Shown here: piece after piece, positions 34,823-44,313 of the stretch | How positions within the stretch are numbered: the stretch's first letter is position 1 | How the letters are laid out: each line of letters starts with the position of its first letter | Origin: CAXSBR01 sp964236495 | GTDB taxonomy: Bacteria; Actinomycetota; Actinomycetes; Mycobacteriales; Jatrophihabitantaceae | DNA length: 60,213 bases | Direction: 5' to 3' | NCBI GenBank assembly: GCA_964236495.1 | Contig: CAXSBR010000019.1 | Span: 1-60,213, forward strand | Position numbers and translations under genes: made by a program | The notes under the pieces: model-generated | What the model was told of the DNA's origin: nothing | Seen by the model: only the letters and a program-made list of their open reading frames with translations | Database searches by the model: none

Positions 34823-35604
34823 TGAAGGTGTACTCGGTGTACTCCGAAAGCGGCGGTGCAACCAAGACGACCACCGCCGTCAGCGTCGCAGTCTGCCTGG
34901 CGCTACTAGGCCAGCGCGTGCTGCTGTGCGACGTCGACCCGCGAGCCGCGGCCACGAAATGGCTCGGCGTGCAACCCACGGGGGAGGGCCTGCACATCGG
35001 CGCGATCCTGGCCGAGCCCGACCCAACCGGATGGGCCGACCAGCTCGCCGTCCCCGCACCCTGGGCGCAGGTGCCCACGCTGCGCGTGCTGCCCTCCGGC
35101 CGCAGCGTCAGCAACCGCGAAAAGACCGCCGAGGACCACACCGACGCCCGGCTCAAGCTGGCCCTGACTGGATCGAGTGCTGAAGTCGTTGTGCTCGACC
35201 TGCCCAACCGCCAGGGCGGCCCACTGGTCCAAGCCGCGCTCACCGCATCTAATGCCGTCATCTACGCCGGCAAGGCCGACGAGGACGGCCTCGATGGCGT
35301 AGAGGGGGCGATGACCAGCGTCAACCGCTTCCGGGCCTACCGCCGCGGCATCGGCGCCGAGGTCGACCTGGCCGACGCCGGCATCGTGCTCGGCTCGATC
35401 CGTGACACCGTGCCCACCCGCGACAGCGTGCGCGCGGTTGGGGAGTTTGAGAGCGCCTACGGCGATCTGTTGCTGCGCCCGTTCGTTCCTGAACGGGTCA
35501 TCGTCAAAGAAGCCCGCGCAGCTGGCGACTACTACGGCTGGTACGCCGCGGGGGAGAAGGTTCACGACGCCTACATGGCCCTGACAGAGAGGCACTTCCA
35601 GTGA
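34819..35604 (+). CDS. parA: ParA-family partition ATPase
   Basis: 261 residues. Deviant Walker A SESGGATKTTTA (about 9-20) with the signature Gly-Gly-x-x-Lys-Thr, the A' region as LLCDVDPRAAATKWLG (about 35-50) and Walker B as VVVLDLPNRQG (about 123-133). Small ParA without an N-terminal HTH, so autorepression should come from the following ribbon-helix-helix protein (type Ib segregation). Start ATG overlaps the preceding stop; its own stop overlaps the next GTG, giving a tight three-gene operon. Confidence 0.9.
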   Translation: MMKVYSVYSESGGATKTTTAVSVAVCLALLGQRVLLCDVDPRAAATKWLGVQPTGEGLHIGAILAEPDPTGWADQLAVPAPWAQVPTLRVLPSGRSVSNREKTAEDHTDARLKLALTGSSAEVVVLDLPNRQGGPLVQAALTASNAVIYAGKADEDGLDGVEGAMTSVNRFRAYRRGIGAEVDLADAGIVLGSIRDTVPTRDSVRAVGEFESAYGDLLLRPFVPERVIVKEARAAGDYYGWYAAGEKVHDAYMALTERHFQ

Positions 35605-35918
35605 CCACAAGCGAACGCCCCAACGCGCGGCCGCGTACACCCCGCCCCGCTCCAGACGAGCACATCGACCCCGTAATCGACGTAAACCCGGTGACGGAAA
35701 GCGTGGCCATGAGGGCCGCGGCCGAAGCGCATGGGCATCGGTACGGCGCGCCGAAGGTCAGCGAGTCAGGACGCAAGGGAAGCCCTGAGGCCACCGTCCA
35801 GCTCAACAGCCGCGTCAGCACCGACGCCGCACAGATCGTCGAGGCTGCCATGCAGGAAACCGGCTGGACCAAACGAACCGTGATCGAACATGCAATCCGC
35901 AGCACGTACGCGCAGTGA
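35601..35918 (+). CDS. Ribbon-helix-helix partition protein (ParB-like, ParG/Omega type)
   Basis: 105 residues from a GTG that overlaps the parA stop (GTGA). The N-terminal half is disordered and Pro/Arg-rich, as in ParG tails that stimulate ParA. The C-terminal half is a ribbon-helix-helix fold: ATVQLNSRVSTDAAQIVEAA followed by WTKRTVIEHAIRSTY. It should bind the AGCAAG repeats around the operon. Confidence 0.8.
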   Translation: MTTSERPNARPRTPRPAPDEHIDPVIDVNPVTESVAMRAAAEAHGHRYGAPKVSESGRKGSPEATVQLNSRVSTDAAQIVEAAMQETGWTKRTVIEHAIRSTYAQ

Positions 35919-35921
35919 CCT

Positions 35922-35961
35922 AGCAAGCAAGCAAGCTCGCAAGAAACCAGATAGCTAGCGG
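35922..35961. repeat. AGCAAG repeats, cluster C, after the partition operon
   Basis: AGCAAGCAAGCAAG at 35922-35935 contains three overlapping AGCAAG units. CGCAAG and GATAGCTAGC follow. The orientation is inverted relative to clusters A and B, so the operon is bracketed by convergent repeats. Strong candidate for the centromere. Confidence 0.6.
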
Positions 35962-35996
35962 TCGGCGCCGCAACCGGACCCGCTCGGCTCTGGCCG

Positions 35997-36387
35997 GTGC
36001 CGCCGCGAACGTCCGAACTGAGCGCCTACGGCGGCGCCCTGAAAACCCGCATCGAAGAATCGATCGCCGCGCTCGAGCTGACTGTGCCGGTCCAGATCCG
36101 ACCTCGACTCAGCCCCAGCCACCAGCCCCAGCCGGGCCGGGTACGCCGAGTTCGTCGACCAGCTCGTCAACGCCGCCATCGCCGCCACACCCACGCCCGC
36201 AGACCTACCGGGAACTCTGCTCGACCGGCTCAACCTTGCAGTCCTGGGCCTGAGTTCCATTAGCCCGTTCCGCGCCTGCGGCACGGGCCAGGCGGGGGCC
36301 CACCAGTGTGGTGCCGGTGATGATGACTGCGGCCGTAGTGGTGATGGACGGCGGGAAGTTAGGAGGCGACGACCGGACACCGCCTAG
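35997..36387 (+). pseudogene. Possible broken small gene
   Basis: A GTG at 35997 opens a frame with protein-like content (LSAYGGALKTRIEESIAALE). Near 36097 the sensible reading moves one base forward (SDLDSAPATS, then RAGYAEFVDQLVNAAIAATP) and ends at a TAG at 36385-36387. I do not recognise a family. It may be a decayed accessory gene or two chance frames. Confidence 0.3.
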
Positions 36388-36667
36388 TGCGTTGATTGGT
36401 TGAGGTTCCCCTTGATTTGTGACGTCTCTGGTCCCCACGTCACCTTGCTGGCTCAGCACTACCGGGAACTCCAGCTCGCCTCGCCTTCCCGACGAGCAAA
36501 TTGGGTCTTGACGCTTACACACCGCGCGAGGACAGTCTCACTCGCGGCCTCCACCAAAGTCGACGACCAGCACGCTTGGCAGCGGTGAAACAACAAGTAC
36601 GTAACGGTCGTTAGACGGTGCTCGCATCACTGCAAGGCTGATCCGCTCCACGCAACCGGAGGCCACA
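36388..36667. promoter_or_regulatory. Upstream region of the large secreted protein
   Basis: No gene seen. A 12-base palindrome TAACGGTCGTTA at 36602-36613 lies 55 bases before the start of the next gene and could be a regulator site. CGGAGG just before 36668 is the ribosome site. Confidence 0.4.
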
Positions 36668-39600
36668 ATGTTGTTCGTGAGGTCACGCAGTACCCCGAGC
36701 GGGCGCAAACTGGCCCTACTTATCACCGTCGCGCTGACGGCAGCCGCCTTGTCAACGCCCGAGGCCTCCGCCAAGCCGGCCTCACACGGCGGCGTGCACA
36801 CTGCTAAACCCGTGGCTCATAAATTGAGCCGTACAGCAATTTTGAGAAACGCTGCCGCAACGGCCCGACGCACCCAGCATCGCGTGCATATCGTCTCGCG
36901 GGACACTGAAAGCTCGACGACTTACGCCAATTCCAATGGCACGTTCACCGACGTGTTAACCGGCTCGCCCACGCGGGCTAGGGTTGCCGGCAAGCTCCAG
37001 CGTATTAATACGACGCTGCACCGGTCAGGGGGCAGACTTGAGCCACGCGCGACAACGGCGCGTGTAAGTCTTCGCGCGTCTGGCAGCCCCACCCCTTCCA
37101 TGGCCAAACGTCAAACGACCTCCGATCCGGGCGCTGGAAGCACACCCGACGTGGTAAACCTCGATCCGCCGGGACCAGAGGACATAACGATGGGGTACGA
37201 CGCGCAGCTCGGGGCGCCGTCTGTAGCTGGCGATACAGCCACCTATGCGCTCAGCTCAAGCAGTGCCCTGGTCGCATCCGCTCTGCCGAATGGATTCGAC
37301 GAAGATGTCGTACTGAGCTCGCCGCAGGCAACACAGCAGACGTATCGGTTTCCTCTTACGCTCGCCGGCGGCCTGACCCCTAAGCTGAGCAACGGTGTCT
37401 TGAGTATTTCGGATTCCGCGGGCAAACAGGTGGCAGTCTCGCGGCCGCTTCAAATGTGGGATACACATCGGGATACTGGCGGCGATCCCTCTAACATTTC
37501 GATGCTGGACTCTAGTCTTTCGTCTACGAGCACTGGTTGGGAACTCGACCTGACGCCAGATAACGCATATCTGGCGGCGACGACCACGGCATACCCGGTC
37601 ACGATCGATCCAACTATCACGTTGGATAGCAGCTCCGGTGGTGGCACCTGGTATTCGAACGGTGGCACGACGAGTAATTTCGGGGACTACAGATTGCTTG
37701 TCGGCCGGCCGACGTCCACCAGCGCATCGATCGACCGTGCGTACATGTCGTGGGACACAAGCCAGTTCAGTGGAGACGTAGTCAAGCACGCAGTGCTGTC
37801 GCTTTACCAATACGATGCCGGCAGCTGTTCCCCCAAGAATATGAGCAGTTACCCGACCACTAGTTACGCCGACCCCGACTCGTCGAAAGTTACGGTGAAT
37901 GCCAGCTCCAACTGGTCGCAGCAACAAGCGTTCAATGTGGGTGGCGGCGGATGCACCCAGCCGAATGGCTACGACGCTATCGACGTCACAAAGACTGTGA
38001 ATGGTTGGTCAACTGGAGCCGTGACTCAGTACGGTGTAGAGCTGCGCGCGGGAGACTTAAGCGCCTCAGCATCCTCCAGTCCTACAACGACAGAAAACGA
38101 CGCCACCTATTTTAAGCGATTTTGCTCGCAAAATTCAGCACCGACCGGAACGGGTCACTGCGAAGTTAGCTCAGGACTACCTTCACTTACGGTCACGTAC
38201 GACCTTCCACCCGTTATGAATGCGAGCTCCTTGTGCATGTCGCCCACCGCCGGCGTGTGCAGTGAAACGACCAGCGCCACGCCAACGTTTTCTGCAGCGG
38301 CCACCGATGCCGATGGCGACAGCCTGCGTTACGACTTTGAGGTATGGGGAACCGACTACCTGACTCACAATCCGACCAGCGTGGTAGCCACCGGTTCATC
38401 CGCCCTTGTGTCGGGTGGTGCACCGGGTAGCTGGACTATTACAACGGCCCTCTCGCCGACTACTTTATATACCTACCGGGTGCGTGCATGGGACGGTGCC
38501 GCATACTCGACGTGGAGCAGCTGGAAGAACTTCACCTATGTTCCGCCCACGGCAGCAAGTGTGACTGTCGCGGTCTCGGGATCTGCGGCAAGCGTCGACT
38601 GGGAACCGTCGACGTCCTCAAACGTCAGTTCCTATCTAGTCACGGCATCCCCAGCCGCGACGCCGGCCTCAGTGCAAACAACTAGTACGAGCGCAGCGTT
38701 CACCGGATTGTCCGCAGGCACCGCCTATTCGTTTTCTGTCGCGGTGTGCAGCACATCAGGATGCGCGCCCGGGGTCGTCGCCGACAGTGTTGACGCAAGT
38801 CCGCCGTCTGCACCAACGCTGCCGACACTCGTCAACGGCGCCGCAAGCGGGACGATGACGGCCAGCTGGGAAGGCCCAACCTCGGCCGTAGACGATCAAC
38901 CCAACAGTGTCACTGGCTACACGGTGTCCTTACTGTCCGCCGCAGGGCAGGCGGTGCAAACCGTAGCCGCCGGCCCGGACGATCAAGCCGCGACCTTCGC
39001 GAACATCCCGACAGGATCGCACTACTCCGCATCAATAACTGCGACTAACTCATTCGGAACCGGCGCCGCCGCGGCAACACCAACTGTTGTTAGTGGCGGC
39101 AGTAACCCAGTAGTAAACCTTGCCGTCAGCGAGGGCGTCGGCGTGCTGACCGCAAGTTGGGACACTCCTGTCCTGGCGCCCGCCAGCTATGTAATGTCAG
39201 CGTCGCCCACGGCCGACGGTGCATCGACTTCTACTAACGCCGCTGGCACAGCCACCACTGCCACGCTCACCGGCCTGCAAGCCGGAACGGACTACACAGT
39301 ATCCGTCACGGCGGTAAACAGCGTCGCATCGGCAAGCGCCACCTATCCCACACCGATCGCGCCAGAAGTCGCCCCCACCGCGGTAACAGGTGTATCTGCA
39401 AGCGGACTCGGCGGCGCGCTCCAGGTCTCATGGACGTCGGGGACGAACGTCGATTACTACGACGTCAACGTACTAGACAGCAGCGGCAATGTGGTTAGTA
39501 CTACCGAAGCCGCACCCGACGATACGAGCGCCGTCGTTACAGTTCCATCCGATTCAACCTACAGCGTGCAAGTTGTTAGCCAGAACGACTCCGGTAGCAC

Positions 39601-40816
39601 CGCAACCGCCTCAGTTAACAATGCCAGCTCGACCGGCACCCAAGACACTAACGCCTCGCACTACAGCGTCGATCAAGTCACACCAGATTTCTCCTCGACT
39701 CACAACGACTTGACGCTATCTGCAAACGCCGAAAGTCAGCTCCAGGCGGACACTGCATCGTCCCTACAACAAAGCGATGGCAAACCAGCCGGCCTCGGCG
39801 CATATCAGGCAGTAAGCTCGGAAGACACGAGCGCTGACGCGACTTTCGATGATGCCGCAGACTCAGGTAACGACTTCGTAGGCTGCGCCGCCAGCGGCCG
39901 CCCGAACTGCTCGAACACCTTCTACGTCACACAAACCCTGGATAGTTCTCGACTAGCGAGTCAAGCTGCACATGAACGCAAGATGTCGAGCTCGACCGTT
40001 TACATGGGCATTGCCGGTTATTACTGTCGAACAGGCGCATCATTATTCAGAGGCCCATCGCACCGCTGTGTGTCGTACGCAAGCATCGACAAGTACCTCA
40101 AAGGCTTCTTGTATCACTGGACGACCTCTCGGCCAGCGGACGGCAACAAGCGACGCCTAGTATTCATACCGTTCACCTCTAACGGAGGAAGTCACCTAAG
40201 CCAAGCGGACCAAAGAACCAATGCATACAACTATGTCAAAGCCATGAAGGCGATCCTCGTACCCTATGCAAATGACATCAATAGAGCGTCGAAGGGCTGT
40301 ATGTCAGGCGGGTCATCTGACACCTGCCGCAATGTTTCAATCGTTGTTGAGGGCGGGATCGATGAGGAGAACGCCGCCCCGTTCAACAACCAGCACTTTT
40401 CTTATTCTTGGAACCAAGAACTGGACAGGCGTTATGTGACCTATTCCTCGAACGTGCAGCAGTGGAACAATGTCGCTTTCATTACACCGAGCTGCAACAG
40501 GCCGTCATGCACGTCGGGTGGCTGGAGGTACGACGGAATCTATGGCGCAGTGTATGGTCTTGCAAGTGCTTATGGTTTCCCGCAAATCTACGGGTTAACC
40601 AATGGCAGTCACTATAAGGCCAGAAACCATTACGCCGCCGTACAGCACCAACTGATCCCACAGTATAAGGGTATATTGTGGCTATGCAACGCTGGCACGG
40701 GCTACAGTAGAAGTCCAGGCGCGTCGTGGGATCAGTTCAAGCGGTACACCGGTCAAAAGGTGCACTACATCTCCCGACAATCCGATTTCTCAAATCAATC
40801 GAGGTGCGATGCTTAA
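36668..40816 (+). CDS. Large secreted multidomain protein: DNRLRE-like, four Fn3-like repeats, novel C-terminal domain
   Basis: 1382 residues. Signal peptide to about 36 (cleavage near ASA-KPA). Residues about 100-290 contain the YPVTIDPTITL strand that precedes DNRLRE domains; about 295-510 is the DNRLRE-like carbohydrate or surface module. Four fibronectin-III-like repeats follow, at about 635-715, 716-815, 816-905 and 906-990 (e.g. LTGLQAGTDYTVSVTAVNS). The last 370 residues form a Cys-rich globular domain (IDEENAAPFNN, KGILWLCNAGTGY) I cannot assign. Base composition is lower in GC than the neighbours, suggesting transfer. The downstream lipoprotein start overlaps its end by eight bases. 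Confidence 0.85.
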   Translation: MLFVRSRSTPSGRKLALLITVALTAAALSTPEASAKPASHGGVHTAKPVAHKLSRTAILRNAAATARRTQHRVHIVSRDTESSTTYANSNGTFTDVLTGSPTRARVAGKLQRINTTLHRSGGRLEPRATTARVSLRASGSPTPSMAKRQTTSDPGAGSTPDVVNLDPPGPEDITMGYDAQLGAPSVAGDTATYALSSSSALVASALPNGFDEDVVLSSPQATQQTYRFPLTLAGGLTPKLSNGVLSISDSAGKQVAVSRPLQMWDTHRDTGGDPSNISMLDSSLSSTSTGWELDLTPDNAYLAATTTAYPVTIDPTITLDSSSGGGTWYSNGGTTSNFGDYRLLVGRPTSTSASIDRAYMSWDTSQFSGDVVKHAVLSLYQYDAGSCSPKNMSSYPTTSYADPDSSKVTVNASSNWSQQQAFNVGGGGCTQPNGYDAIDVTKTVNGWSTGAVTQYGVELRAGDLSASASSSPTTTENDATYFKRFCSQNSAPTGTGHCEVSSGLPSLTVTYDLPPVMNASSLCMSPTAGVCSETTSATPTFSAAATDADGDSLRYDFEVWGTDYLTHNPTSVVATGSSALVSGGAPGSWTITTALSPTTLYTYRVRAWDGAAYSTWSSWKNFTYVPPTAASVTVAVSGSAASVDWEPSTSSNVSSYLVTASPAATPASVQTTSTSAAFTGLSAGTAYSFSVAVCSTSGCAPGVVADSVDASPPSAPTLPTLVNGAASGTMTASWEGPTSAVDDQPNSVTGYTVSLLSAAGQAVQTVAAGPDDQAATFANIPTGSHYSASITATNSFGTGAAAATPTVVSGGSNPVVNLAVSEGVGVLTASWDTPVLAPASYVMSASPTADGASTSTNAAGTATTATLTGLQAGTDYTVSVTAVNSVASASATYPTPIAPEVAPTAVTGVSASGLGGALQVSWTSGTNVDYYDVNVLDSSGNVVSTTEAAPDDTSAVVTVPSDSTYSVQVVSQNDSGSTATASVNNASSTGTQDTNASHYSVDQVTPDFSSTHNDLTLSANAESQLQADTASSLQQSDGKPAGLGAYQAVSSEDTSADATFDDAADSGNDFVGCAASGRPNCSNTFYVTQTLDSSRLASQAAHERKMSSSTVYMGIAGYYCRTGASLFRGPSHRCVSYASIDKYLKGFLYHWTTSRPADGNKRRLVFIPFTSNGGSHLSQADQRTNAYNYVKAMKAILVPYANDINRASKGCMSGGSSDTCRNVSIVVEGGIDEENAAPFNNQHFSYSWNQELDRRYVTYSSNVQQWNNVAFITPSCNRPSCTSGGWRYDGIYGAVYGLASAYGFPQIYGLTNGSHYKARNHYAAVQHQLIPQYKGILWLCNAGTGYSRSPGASWDQFKRYTGQKVHYISRQSDFSNQSRCDA

Positions 40817-41453
40817 CAAGCCTGGGTTTGCTGCTGAACGCAGGCGGGCAGCACTCGTAGTAGCCATGGGTGTCATCGTGTGCATGTCCATCTCCTCCTG
40901 CACTGACGCAGCTAATATGCTTCACCGTCGGGCTAGCAAAAACAACGTTAAGACGGTTGTCCTTCACACCAGATCTGGCTCGCAAAGTCGGTCGACAACG
41001 TCTAGACCCGTAATACCGTCGCAGTCGAAGAATAATCCGCAATCGTCAACTATCGCAACGCCGACGATCGATAAAGAAATGCACGTTAGTGGTGACGGCT
41101 TTGCATCCAAATACGCGGCAAAGTGCTCGAATGTCCCGTTCCCCGGGTCAATTATCATAGCTTTCAACATTCACGAGTGTTGGATGGGATACGGTGGCTC
41201 GTCTAAATCCACGGAGCTTTACCTCCTAGGATATCCTCCTGACAGTGGTCACAGGCGGCAAGTAATGATTGTATCGTCCGTCTACGTCAACTCTCGCTCA
41301 GGAGTAGTAAATCTCCGGAATGATGCGGGACAAGCCTTTATGGTCAACTTCGGTCGGTCGTGTGCTGTCATTGGCTACCGTCGATCCAAGACCAAGACTT
41401 ACTACTCGCCGTCCAAACACCGTGTTGTGAGTAGTTGCTCGTGGCGCAGGTGA
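40809..41453 (+). CDS. Small lipoprotein partner of the large secreted protein
   Basis: 214 residues. Basic N-terminus, hydrophobic core VVAMGVIVCMSISSC with a lipobox ending at Cys31, then a Ser/Thr-rich linker and a globular part with four further Cys (AKCSNVPFPGS, IHECWMGYGG, SCAVIGY, SSCSWRR). No family recognised. The eight-base overlap with the preceding gene implies coupled translation. It could anchor, inhibit or process the big protein. Confidence 0.7.
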   Translation: MLNKPGFAAERRRAALVVAMGVIVCMSISSCTDAANMLHRRASKNNVKTVVLHTRSGSQSRSTTSRPVIPSQSKNNPQSSTIATPTIDKEMHVSGDGFASKYAAKCSNVPFPGSIIIAFNIHECWMGYGGSSKSTELYLLGYPPDSGHRRQVMIVSSVYVNSRSGVVNLRNDAGQAFMVNFGRSCAVIGYRRSKTKTYYSPSKHRVVSSCSWRR

Positions 41454-41853
41454 ACCTATGCCCACGTCAACGCCGCCGGCCAGAGGATGCGCCCGGCTTA
41501 GACCAGCACGGGGCCTACCGAGCCGGCAAGCTCAACTAGGGCACGCCAGCAAGTACCGCGGCAACCACGAGGGGGGTCTACATGCCGCGTTCTCGTAGCA
41601 AGTGGACCAGTTGCTAGGGCTACGAGATTCTGTCGGGCGCTGCACCGTCTCCCCAGATGACACCAGGCCCGCTCTCCAGTAACGAAGGCCAACAGGCACG
41701 CTTTTGAGCTAGACGGGCGGTGTCAGCAACCGATCCTTTTCCTTAAGCAAAGCCCACAGCAGCGACACGCCGACCGTCGAGCGTCCGTAACTCGTGTCAG
41801 AAACCCGGCCTGTCGGTGCGCTCTTGTCGGTGAGTTCCTTTACAGTCCGAGCC
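41454..41853. other. 400-base gap before the recombinase; inverted repeat at 41592-41626
   Basis: No gene recognised. CTCGTAGC (41592-41599) is inverted at 41619-41626 (GCTACGAG), with AGCAA and TTGCT nested inside. A TGTCGGTG repeat occurs twice close to the recombinase start. Serine recombinases act at short dyads near their own gene, so a res-like site is possible. Confidence 0.35.
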
Positions 41854-42468
41854 GTGACCAACTACCGGTACGGGTACGTGCGAGTGTCGACGTTGGAGCA
41901 GGACCCGTCCGGGCAGCTCGACGCGATGACCGCCGCCGGCGTCGATCGTGCCCGGGTGTTCGTCGAGCACGCATCCGGCGCGTTGGACAGCCGCCCAGAG
42001 CTGGCCAAAGTGGTCGCGATGCTGCGGCCCGGAGACACCCTCGTCGTGTGGCGGCTGGACCGGCTGGGCCGCTCGACGTCACACCTGATCCAGACGGTGA
42101 CCGAGCTGGGGGAGCGCGGCGTCGGCTTCCACTCGCTCACCGAGGCGATCGACACCACCACCTCGGCCGGCCGACTGCTGTTCGGCATTCTCGCGTCGCT
42201 GGCCGCGTTCGAGCGCGACGTCATCCGCGAGCGGACCATGGCCGGCCTCGCCGCCGCTCGGGCGCGCGGCAACCTCGGCGGCCGGCCGCCAATCATGACG
42301 CCGGAAAAGCTAGCCATCGCGCGGCAAATGCTCGACGCCGGCACGTCCAAAGCCGTCGTAGCCAAGACGATCGGGGTCAGCCGGCCCACGCTGTACCTGC
42401 ACCTTGGCGGCCACGGCGGCCCAAGTGCTTCCAGCGACGCGTCCTCGGCGACGGAGGGTGGCCGCTGA
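41854..42468 (+). CDS. Serine recombinase, resolvase/invertase type
   Basis: 204 residues from a GTG at 41854. The catalytic Ser sits in YGYVRVSTLEQDPSGQ (about residue 11); the active-site Arg residues are in VVWRLDRLGRS (about 66-74); the dimer helix and arm appear as LLFGILASLAAFERDVIRERT; the C-terminal HTH is MLDAGTSKAVVAKTIGVSRPTLYLH. A complete small recombinase, so it could still act. The stop overlaps the next ATG. Confidence 0.9.
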   Translation: MTNYRYGYVRVSTLEQDPSGQLDAMTAAGVDRARVFVEHASGALDSRPELAKVVAMLRPGDTLVVWRLDRLGRSTSHLIQTVTELGERGVGFHSLTEAIDTTTSAGRLLFGILASLAAFERDVIRERTMAGLAAARARGNLGGRPPIMTPEKLAIARQMLDAGTSKAVVAKTIGVSRPTLYLHLGGHGGPSASSDASSATEGGR

Positions 42469-42608
42469 TGTCGTCGACCGAGGAGGAAAACCTCGAGGAT
42501 GCAGAAATCGTTGCCGCCGTCTTGTTGACGTTGTGCAGCAGCAACCCGAAGGTGGCTCAGACTGCAGAGGCTGCGCTCTGCGGGACACCGCGGTCAAGTG
42601 GCAGCTGA
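42468..42608 (+). CDS. Small acidic hypothetical protein
   Basis: 46 residues (MSSTEEENLEDAEIVAAVLL...), ATG overlapping the recombinase stop, GGAGG at good spacing. Possibly the front half of a gene whose remainder was lost by frameshift, because a different frame becomes coding shortly after. Confidence 0.4.
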   Translation: MSSTEEENLEDAEIVAAVLLTLCSSNPKVAQTAEAALCGTPRSSGS

Positions 42609-42673
42609 TCGGTCCGCATTCCACGTTCTCGGAGCTACACAGCGCGTCCAGGTCAACGGTCCCACGGGGCCGG

Positions 42674-42955
42674 ATGACGGAAATTATGGGGCGGATGGCG
42701 TCGGCGGGGGAGCAGCTCGGGCTGGCCGGCACATGTGAGCAGGACGCACGGCGGTGGCTAGATCCTGACGGGCGGCGCCCGCCCGGCTGGCAGATGGCGC
42801 CGCGGGCGCTGGCCGAGATAACCGGCTACTACGCGCTGGGCGCCGCGCACGGGCTGGCCAACGTCACGCTGCGCACGCTGCTATGCGACCGGGCGGCGGC
42901 GCAGGTCATCAACGACGCATTCAAAACCGGCTGGGCCGTTCGACGCCGCACCTAG
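42674..42955 (+). CDS. Hypothetical protein
   Basis: 93 residues from ATG 42674. Mixed helices (RALAEITGYYALGAAHGLANVTLRTL) with codon use like the neighbours. The frame is open upstream to about 42404, where it overlaps the recombinase in another frame, so the true start could be earlier. No family recognised. Confidence 0.45.
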   Translation: MTEIMGRMASAGEQLGLAGTCEQDARRWLDPDGRRPPGWQMAPRALAEITGYYALGAAHGLANVTLRTLLCDRAAAQVINDAFKTGWAVRRRT

Positions 42956-43132
42956 TCCAGCCGGTGACCGATGTGTCTAGTCGTGGTGTCGTCGGTCGGC
43001 TGGGAAGGCTGCGGCCCGCGGCTGATGATTACCTCTGGGTACAGGCGGCTTCGTTGGCGGCCGCCGCGTTGTTGGTCTTCGTGACCCAACCAAACCGGGG
43101 CCGGGACGTCTATACGTGGTGAGGTGATGAGT

Positions 43133-43639
43133 ATGCAGGCGTCCAGCGTGTCACGGTCCGACTTTCATGCCGCTGATTTCGAGGCATGGGTCCGGCCACA
43201 CGTCCCTGCGTTGCATCGACTTGCCGTCGCGGCGAGTTCCGTGGGAGAGGCAGATGACCTTGTACAGGAGGCGATCATTAGAGCGTGGCAGAAGTGGCAC
43301 TTATACGACGAGAACCGAGGTTCTGCCCGCACTTGGCTAATGGCGTTGGTGATGGAGCAGGGTCGAAAGACCTGGCGTGCCAGACGACTGTGCGTCGAAC
43401 TTCAGGAGGGCGACCTTCTGATTCACGGCCCTGATTCGGTGTCCCTAGACCTGCGTCGGGCAATCGACCGCTTACCACCAAGGCAGCGCCAAGCTACCGT
43501 TTTGTATTACTACGTTGATTTACCGGTGCAGGAGGTGGCTGAACTGATGGGTTGCTCGATCGGCACGGTAAAATCGACACTCAGTGAGGCTCGCACGAAT
43601 CTTTGTGTAAAATTAGGAGGCTCCAATGGAGGATATTGA
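43133..43639 (+). CDS. ECF-type RNA polymerase sigma factor
   Basis: 168 residues. Region 2: FEAWVRPHVPALHRLAVAAS, then EADDLVQEAIIRAWQKWHLY with the core-binding acidic patch. Region 4: IDRLPPRQRQATVLYYYVDL, then VAELMGCSIGTVKSTLSEAR as the -35-binding HTH. Start at 43133 is chosen for its six-base spacing from GAGGTG; GTG 43124 and ATG 43127 also read in frame. The next gene overlaps by 14 bases and encodes a membrane protein, so this is a sigma/anti-sigma pair. Confidence 0.88.
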   Translation: MQASSVSRSDFHAADFEAWVRPHVPALHRLAVAASSVGEADDLVQEAIIRAWQKWHLYDENRGSARTWLMALVMEQGRKTWRARRLCVELQEGDLLIHGPDSVSLDLRRAIDRLPPRQRQATVLYYYVDLPVQEVAELMGCSIGTVKSTLSEARTNLCVKLGGSNGGY

Positions 43640-44279
43640 GTCCGCATTGGTGCGGGATGCGCGCCGATGGCAAGAGCGGGTGGACAACGACGCTATCCGC
43701 AGCAGTCAACTGCAGGTCGTATCGGTGGGTAGCGGTGCTTCGCGTCGATCGTTGAGACACGTTACCCTTTATCCGATCTTGGCTGCTGCTGCAGTGTTCA
43801 TCATTATTGCTGCGGTTTTGGTAGTCCCACGTATCATCAATGTGAGCGTCTCCCGGAGCCAAAGTGCTGCCTCGTCTGCTGGGCCCCGCGCCGGCGAGGT
43901 TGACTCCCGTCAGGTATCAACCGGTACCAGCGGCTATGCTGACGCGCCCAGGAGAACGCTACCGAAGTTGACTGCACTTCAGACAGCGCGGTTGATCAGC
44001 GCTCCGTGGAAATTACTTTCGTTGCCCGATGCTGGTCGCACGCTCGAGATAGTTTTTGTTGACGGTTTGCCGGGGTGTGCACGAACGGCAGGACAGTACG
44101 TCGCGGAGACATCAAGGTCAGTGACTATCGCCGTGCTTGCCGACTTCTACAAGCCGGACGGGCCTTGCCCTTCGATGCTACAAGTCGGTCGAGTCAGGAT
44201 CCATCTCGTTCATCCTCTTGGCAATCGTCAGCTAGTACACGCCGTCGTAGGGCCGCAGTGGGGCAAGATCAAGCTCTAA
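43626..44279 (+). CDS. Membrane anti-sigma-like protein
   Basis: 217 residues with one membrane helix at about 50-70 (YPILAAAAVFIIIAAVLVV), a short cytoplasmic N-terminus and an extracytoplasmic domain with two Cys (LPGCARTAGQ and GPCPSML). It lacks a recognisable HxxxCxxC zinc motif. Its overlap with the ECF gene and its topology argue for an anti-sigma role; this is inference from position. Confidence 0.65.
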   Translation: MEDIESALVRDARRWQERVDNDAIRSSQLQVVSVGSGASRRSLRHVTLYPILAAAAVFIIIAAVLVVPRIINVSVSRSQSAASSAGPRAGEVDSRQVSTGTSGYADAPRRTLPKLTALQTARLISAPWKLLSLPDAGRTLEIVFVDGLPGCARTAGQYVAETSRSVTIAVLADFYKPDGPCPSMLQVGRVRIHLVHPLGNRQLVHAVVGPQWGKIKL

Positions 44280-44313
44280 GTTCGCGTTCATTAAGTTTGT
44301 CACGGTGAGCCGA

